61,973 nucleotides of DNA from Caulobacter sp. Its GTDB lineage: Bacteria; Pseudomonadota; Alphaproteobacteria; Caulobacterales; Caulobacteraceae. The stretch spans positions 1 to 61,973 of the forward strand of contig JAMFTA010000050.1 in assembly GCA_026225565.1 (NCBI GenBank), given 5' to 3'. The first letter of the stretch is position 1. The number at the start of each line of letters is the position of its first letter. Shown here one piece after another: positions 57,896 through 61,973 of the stretch. The translations under genes were made by a program, and so were the position numbers. Under the pieces are notes generated by a model. The model made no database searches. It was not told where the DNA came from and was given only the letters and a program-made list of their open reading frames with translations.

Positions 57896-57980
57896 TGGTG
57901 CGGGCGGCCGGGGTCGAACCGGCACTCCTCTCGGAACGGGATTTTGAATCCCGCGCGTCTACCAATTCCACCACGCCCGC
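57896..57980 (-). tRNA. tRNA-Leu (CAA)
   Basis: 85 bases on the minus strand including an encoded CCA. Acceptor GCGGGCG pairs with CGCCCGC; the D-loop has GGTGGAATTGGTAGACGC as in leucine tRNAs; the anticodon arm CGGGA TTCAAAA TCCCG gives anticodon CAA; a long variable arm and GGTTCGACCCC T-arm follow. It reads UUG codons. Confidence 0.95.
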
Positions 57981-58142
57981 GTCCGCCGATCCCAGCGGGC
58001 GCTCCGTTTAGCAAGAAGCGGTCCCGGACGCTAGGGGCGGCTGCAGGCCGTGGCGGCCGGATCGACGCAACCGCTCCTGGGGCTTGGCGTTCAGTTATGG
58101 CTTAAGCGCGCCGGCAAGCTCCGGCCATGCAGGGACGTCAGA

Positions 58143-58409
58143 ATGGTTGAGAAAGCGACGGCCAAGGTCAGCGGGCTGCAAAAGCCCTTGAAGCCTTCCA
58201 AGGAGTTGGCGGCGGTGATCGGCGCCGAAGAGGTGTCGCGCGGAGAATCCGTCAAGAAAATCTGGGAATATATCAAGAAGCACGACCTGCAAAATCCCAA
58301 GGACAAGCGGGAAATCATCGCGGACGAAAAGCTGAAGCCGGTGTTCGACGGTAAGGACAGGCTGAATATGTTCGAAATGAACAAGCATCTGGCCAAACAT
58401 CTGAGCTAG
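58143..58409 (+). CDS. SWIB/MDM2-domain protein
   Basis: 88 residues. LKPSKELAAVIGAEEVSRGE, SVKKIWEYIKKHDLQNPKDK and ADEKLKPVFDGKDRLNMFEM make a complete SWIB domain, found as small stand-alone proteins in alphaproteobacteria and chlamydiae. The role is unknown; in eukaryotes it belongs to chromatin remodelling factors. The ATG at 58143 starts just before the Lys-rich leader. Confidence 0.88.
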   Translation: MVEKATAKVSGLQKPLKPSKELAAVIGAEEVSRGESVKKIWEYIKKHDLQNPKDKREIIADEKLKPVFDGKDRLNMFEMNKHLAKHLS

Positions 58410-58503
58410 CCTTCATGGCCGGCCCGGCGTGAGGCCTTCGCTTGCTCAGCCGTCCGGCCGTGCGAGGTCCTGTGGGGCGTTTGCGCCACAGCCAGATACG
58501 AAC

Positions 58504-58517
58504 ATACTGTACGGTAT
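58504..58517 (+). promoter_or_regulatory. upstream palindrome ATACTGTACGGTAT
   Basis: A 14-base palindrome with one mismatched pair, ten bases upstream of the -35 box of the gene at 58615. It resembles TetR-family operators and shares ACGGTA and a downstream GAAAT with the second palindrome. Confidence 0.5.
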
Positions 58518-58526
58518 AGAAATCGC

Positions 58527-58555
58527 TTGACGGGTCGGCGCCGGATTCCTATTTG
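58527..58555 (+). promoter_or_regulatory. sigma-70-type promoter TTGACG-17-TATTTG
   Basis: TTGACG at 58527-58532 and TATTTG at 58550-58555 are separated by 17 bases, ideal for a housekeeping promoter, and lie upstream of the gene at 58615. Palindromes on both sides suggest tight repression. Confidence 0.6.
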
Positions 58556-58568
58556 TACCTCACGGTAC
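58555..58568 (+). promoter_or_regulatory. downstream palindrome GTACCTCACGGTAC
   Basis: GTACC and GGTAC arms around TCAC, overlapping the end of the -10 element and the expected transcription start. A repressor here would block initiation. The start-to-start spacing from the upstream palindrome is about 51 bases, near five helical turns. Confidence 0.55.
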
Positions 58569-58614
58569 GAAATGGATGCGCGGACCTTCGCGACGCACCG
58601 CAGGTGATCTTCTC

Positions 58615-59379
58615 ATGGCTCAGTCTTCCCCCGCCCAATCTTCCTCCAGCCAGTCTCCCTCAGGCCAGTCCGCCCCTTCGTTTTGGCGCTCGCTTCCCTT
58701 CATCGGCTCGGCGTCCGCCCAGCTGGACGCCCCCGTCTTGTCGGTCAAGGAGCGCCTGGCCATGCTCGAGCGCGAGCTGATGGGATTGAGCGCCCAGGCG
58801 GATTACGACGCTGCGCCGGCGGCCGCCCATCCCCATGAGCGCAGCGACCTCTTGTGGCGCAGCGCTCTCGGCGGTCTGGCCCTGGCGGCCGGCATTTCGG
58901 TGCAGAGCCATGCCGCCGAGCCGAACCTGCAAGGGCGCTGGGACATGGTGGCGGCCAACTCCAGCTTTCAGGAAGCGGTCACCGGCCCCGCGCCCGATCA
59001 GGCGGTGATGGTGGTGACCCGCGACGACGCGGACCACCTAGTCTACCATCTGGTGGAAAGCCGCGACGGGGTGGAGGTGGCGCGCGGGGCCTATAATCTC
59101 TCGTTCGCCGGCGTATCGAAGAGCCAGGTGGACGGGGAGGCGCAAAAGATGGTCGCCGTGCGCGACAGCTCGGGCGAGGTGGTGATCGCCGCGCCGGCCG
59201 TCGGCGATCGGCGCGCGGTGATCAAGCTGCGCGCCACCGGCCCCGACACCGCCCTCGTTTTGCACTTCATCGACGGCCCGCAAGGCGAGCAGGAGGTGGA
59301 GCGCTTCTCCCTGGTGCGCCACAAGACCAGCGCCGAGATCGCCAGGCCGTCCGCCGCCGGCCCGAGGCAGGGTCTCTAG
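58615..59379 (+). CDS. hypothetical protein
   Basis: 254 residues from ATG 58615 with AGGTGA eight bases upstream. A Ser/Gln-rich N-terminus is followed by a helical stretch (SVKERLAMLERELMGLSAQA), a hydrophobic segment around residues 80-100 (LGGLALAAGISVQSHAAEPN) that could be an internal anchor or cleavage site, and a beta-rich C-terminal domain. No family recognised. Its promoter region contains two operator-like palindromes, so expression is probably conditional. Confidence 0.65.
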   Translation: MAQSSPAQSSSSQSPSGQSAPSFWRSLPFIGSASAQLDAPVLSVKERLAMLERELMGLSAQADYDAAPAAAHPHERSDLLWRSALGGLALAAGISVQSHAAEPNLQGRWDMVAANSSFQEAVTGPAPDQAVMVVTRDDADHLVYHLVESRDGVEVARGAYNLSFAGVSKSQVDGEAQKMVAVRDSSGEVVIAAPAVGDRRAVIKLRATGPDTALVLHFIDGPQGEQEVERFSLVRHKTSAEIARPSAAGPRQGL

Positions 59380-60740
59380 GCGTCTGCCCGTTGAACCGCC
59401 TTCGCCACCCGCTTGGCGCAAGCGGCGGCCTGGACGCGGATGTCGGGCACTGAGGTGATCTCCCAAAAGACGCCCCTGGTGATGGGCCCGACGCCGAACA
59501 GGGTCTCATGGCCTATGCCGTTCCCAGCGATCAGCCGGCAGGTAGGGTCCACATCCAAACCGAGCCGCCCCTGATCGGCGCGGATCAGCCGGTCCTTGGC
59601 CAGGGCTGACAGCAGGGGGTCGCGCGCGTTCATCAGATCCCCGTTGGGGCCCGTGCAGTTGATCACCACCTCGGCGGTGAGCTGCTGAACCGTGCGCCGC
59701 CCGCGCGGGCTCCAGTCTATCTTCAGGCCCTCTTGCCCCGGATGGACGGCCCGCACGGCGCCCGCCGCCACTGTCAGGGCGCCAGAGCCGATCAGGCGAT
59801 CGAGCTTGGCCGCCACCGGCGGCGCCAGGCGGTGGCGATGCACATCCCACCAGGGTCGAGCGTGGCGCAGGAACCGCCGGCGCTCTTCGATCGACCATCT
59901 GGCCCAGATCGTCTGCACATGGGGGCGGATCCCGTCGACCACCGCGCGCCAGTCATGGATCCGCGACGCCGCGCGCAGGGTCTTGAGCAGTCCCCGCACC
60001 GACCCATCGACGGGCATGTCCTGGGAATGGGGCGCAGGGCCGGCGAGCAGATGCCGGCGGGGCAAGAGGCCTCGACGCGACAGGGCCAGCACCTTCAGAC
60101 GAGGCCGAACCTGGGCCAAGTGCAGCGCCACGTCGATCATGGTCAGCCCGGCCCCCAGGATGACGGCGAGGCCCTCCTGCGGCAGCGCCGCTGTGTCGAT
60201 GCCCCATGGATCGGCCAGGTAATGGGGCGAGGCGGCGGCCTCCGGTGAAATGGGCGTCGGGGTGTGGGGGGGCAGATTGCCGATAGCCAGAACCACGGCG
60301 TCGGCGGCGATCTTGTGCCCCATGGCCAGGGTGACGCTCCAGCCCGCGCCCTCCCGGCGCACAGCCACCGCGGCGTCGGCGTCCAGCAGCAGCCGCCCCG
60401 CCGCAGCGTCGCCCGCCGCCTGGCGCAGAATCGCCTGCAGATAGGCGCCGTACTGGTCGCGGGTGACGAAGGCGTGGCGGGCGTCCTCGTTCCCCTGCGC
60501 CGTCAGCCACTCCATGAAATGGGCGGGCTGGTCGGGAAAGGCGCTCATGTTAGAGGCGCGTACATTCAAGAGGTGATCGGGGTTGGTGGTCGAATAGGCC
60601 GCGCCGCGGGCGAAGAAGGGCCGCCGCTCGATCAGTCGCACCCTCGGGCCGTCGGGCTGGGCCAAGAGATGCACCGCCGTCAAAAGGCCGCTGAAGCCGC
60701 CGCCGATAACGGCGACGGTGGGGCGATCGCCGTGCGGCAT
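59376..60740 (-). CDS. FAD/NAD(P)-binding oxidoreductase
   Basis: 454 residues from ATG 60740. The FAD motif VAVIGGGFSGLLTAVHLLA opens the protein, followed by HLLNVRASNMSAFPDQPAHF, typical of the FAD-NAD(P)-binding (NAD_binding_9) family; a second nucleotide motif is VILGAGLTMIDVALHL. CTGPNGDLMN and VGPITRGVFWEITSVPDIR near the C-terminus also fit. The substrate is unknown. It converges with the previous gene (4-base overlap) and follows the WD40 gene by 16 bases. Confidence 0.82.
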   Translation of the reverse strand: MPHGDRPTVAVIGGGFSGLLTAVHLLAQPDGPRVRLIERRPFFARGAAYSTTNPDHLLNVRASNMSAFPDQPAHFMEWLTAQGNEDARHAFVTRDQYGAYLQAILRQAAGDAAAGRLLLDADAAVAVRREGAGWSVTLAMGHKIAADAVVLAIGNLPPHTPTPISPEAAASPHYLADPWGIDTAALPQEGLAVILGAGLTMIDVALHLAQVRPRLKVLALSRRGLLPRRHLLAGPAPHSQDMPVDGSVRGLLKTLRAASRIHDWRAVVDGIRPHVQTIWARWSIEERRRFLRHARPWWDVHRHRLAPPVAAKLDRLIGSGALTVAAGAVRAVHPGQEGLKIDWSPRGRRTVQQLTAEVVINCTGPNGDLMNARDPLLSALAKDRLIRADQGRLGLDVDPTCRLIAGNGIGHETLFGVGPITRGVFWEITSVPDIRVQAAACAKRVAKAVQRADA

Positions 60741-60756
60741 GGGGTCGCCTGTCGGG

Positions 60757-61779
60757 TTACGCGGGGTCAAGGTCTGCCGTCCCCGCTACGCCGTCTTCGG
60801 CGCCCCAAGCCACCGTGCGGCCGTCCTGCGAAATGGCCAATGCCGTGATCGGGGCGCCCTTCTCGGCTTTCAGGAACTCGACGCCCACCCCCTTCAGATC
60901 AGCGGTCCAGACGCGGCCGTCGTCAAGGCCGGCGCAGAGGTGCGCCCCCACGGCGGGGGCGGCGATCCGGGTGATCAGGGCGCTATCGTCGGCGCCGACG
61001 ATGATCGCCTCCTTGCCCATGGGGCCATTGGCGCCGGTGAAGGGCCAGAGAATCGCTCCGTTGGCGCCGGAGGTGGCCATCAGCTGGCCCTTGCTGAGGA
61101 AACAGAAGCTCCTTGGTTTCGCCGGATAGCCGCCCATACGCATGTCTTTCGCATCGGCCAGCCGCCAGCCATGCAGGGCGTTCTCCTGCATGGCCGAGAC
61201 CAAAAAGCGCCCGTCGGGGCTGAAGATCGCGTCGATGTGCGAGCCGGCCCATTTCAGTATCTGGGGCTTCTGCTCGGCGATGCGGGCGTACCAGAGCGCT
61301 ACGCCGCCATAGGTGGCGGCCGCCAGGCGGCGTCCCTTCGGGTCGAAGGCCAGGCCCGCCACCGAGCGCTCATGCTTGAACGCGCGGGTGAAGGCAGGGT
61401 CCTTGATGTCCAGCACATGCAGGTCCTTGCCGGCGGCATAGGCGATCAGGCCGCTTTCCGGGCTTGAGGCTAGGGCGTCGATCCACCTGCCCTTCAGCTT
61501 GGCGAGTTCCTGCGCGCCCGAAGGCCGCGACCAGACCAGCCGCCCATCGTCCCCGCCGGTGATGATCCCTTCGCCCGAGGGATGCAGGCCGGCGCAGAGC
61601 ACCGCCCCGTCGTGGGCCTCGACGACGGTCACGGCGTCATCGATCTGGAATCGCACCGTGCCGTCGCCAAGCGCGAAGGTGGGCGCAAAGGTGGGGGCGA
61701 ATGCGGGCGCGCCATCGCCGCCGCTCCCCGCACGGGGGAAAAGGGCTGCGGCCACATAGGCGTCAAAGCTATGGTTCAT
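60757..61779 (-). CDS. WD40-repeat protein
   Basis: 340 residues, no signal peptide. About seven beta-propeller blades are visible, for example VLCAGLHPSGEGIITGGDDG, VAGLAFDPKGRRLAAATYGG, IDAIFSPDGRFLVSAMQENA, and ITALAISQDGRTVAWGAEDG. The short N-terminal repeat FAPTFAPTFA reflects a 12-base tandem duplication. It is likely a protein-interaction scaffold; partners are unknown. Upstream of the FAD oxidoreductase in the same orientation. Confidence 0.85.
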   Translation of the reverse strand: MNHSFDAYVAAALFPRAGSGGDGAPAFAPTFAPTFALGDGTVRFQIDDAVTVVEAHDGAVLCAGLHPSGEGIITGGDDGRLVWSRPSGAQELAKLKGRWIDALASSPESGLIAYAAGKDLHVLDIKDPAFTRAFKHERSVAGLAFDPKGRRLAAATYGGVALWYARIAEQKPQILKWAGSHIDAIFSPDGRFLVSAMQENALHGWRLADAKDMRMGGYPAKPRSFCFLSKGQLMATSGANGAILWPFTGANGPMGKEAIIVGADDSALITRIAAPAVGAHLCAGLDDGRVWTADLKGVGVEFLKAEKGAPITALAISQDGRTVAWGAEDGVAGTADLDPA

Positions 61780-61973
61780 GTGCTGCGATTATAGGCCTTG
61801 GACGCGAACGCCAAGGGCGCAGGGCGCTTGGGCGATGTTGGGACTTTACATCCCGATTGATCGAGGCGATGTCTGTTTTCGAAACGCGTAGGGCCCTTGG
61901 CGGGCTGACTGGGAGATGGTGACGTATGGCGGCTCAGCTTGCCGGCCCTGGTGGCGAAGGCAAATTCCAACTC
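61780..61973 (+). other. window edge, no certain gene
   Basis: This is the promoter side of the WD40 gene. An open frame from ATG 61926 (MAAQLAGPGGEGKFQL) runs off the end of the window and could be the start of a divergent gene, with GGAG about ten bases upstream; 16 codons are too few to judge. Confidence 0.3.

Noticed and set aside
58050-58142. Longer N-terminus for the SWIB protein
   Set aside because: The upstream codons have no conservation-like features, and the SWIB domain begins shortly after the ATG at 58143.

Overview
The window is about 62 kb of GC-rich chromosomal DNA with dense gene packing, frequent 4-base ATGA overlaps and GTG/TTG starts. Gene content points to an alphaproteobacterium of the Caulobacterales, probably Caulobacteraceae: the alphaproteobacterial Bam lipoprotein BamF (DUF3035), methionine synthase encoded in separate modules, a DUF2076 protein, a SWIB-domain protein, and mreBCD-mrdA-rodA together. 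The genus is an inference and is not resolved. Most of the window is core chromosome; accessory material is concentrated at about 6.8-9.4 kb and 38.1-42.6 kb.

Layout. 0.2-6.8 kb: an SdhAF4-like protein, rsmB, a glycine-zipper lipoprotein, rpe, a heparinase II/III-like protein and a CapD/WbpM-like nucleotide-sugar dehydratase. 6.8-9.4 kb: a visibly AT-richer island with a hypothetical anchored protein and a DUF535 (VirK/YbjX) protein fused to YPDV-type repeats. 9.4-12.4 kb: purH, a Nudix hydrolase and a 2-hydroxyacid dehydrogenase. 12.5-14.7 kb: mlaC and mlaA of retrograde phospholipid transport. 14.9-23.7 kb: a methionine operon headed by an ArsR-methyltransferase fusion regulator (SahR-like) with a palindrome just upstream, then metF, a subclass B3 metallo-beta-lactamase, the homocysteine domain of MetH, a Tat-exported amine oxidase, a periplasmic RidA-like protein, and the rest of MetH, which is broken by an in-frame TAA. 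A TPR pseudogene, also broken by a TAA, follows.

24-38 kb: DUF2076 and VTT-domain proteins, the rod-shape cluster mreB-mreC-mreD-mrdA-rodA, a ParD antitoxin with a frameshifted ParE, peptidase and hydrolase genes, bamF and lspA. 38.1-40.8 kb: a complete 2,680-bp IS1595-family element with 25-bp perfect terminal inverted repeats, an exact 8-bp target duplication, and cargo genes of unknown function. Immediately beyond it is a two-gene operon whose larger product looks like a TULIP/P47-like lipid-binding protein. 42.6-53.2 kb: ileS, folC, bamD, recN, a TMEM175-like protein and ligA; folC-bamD-recN is flanked by two inverted copies of an intergenic element of about 185 bp with strong internal dyad symmetry. 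53.2-62 kb: DUF2147, an M24 aminopeptidase, a DoxX-like protein, carbonic anhydrase, prmA, tRNA-Leu(CAA), a SWIB protein, a gene under a promoter bracketed by two similar palindromes, an FAD-dependent oxidoreductase and a WD40 protein.

The points most worth following up are the nonsense codon in metH, the exported amine oxidase/RidA pair placed between MetH modules, the P47-like operon beside the fresh IS insertion, the IS cargo, and the paired palindromic repeat element.
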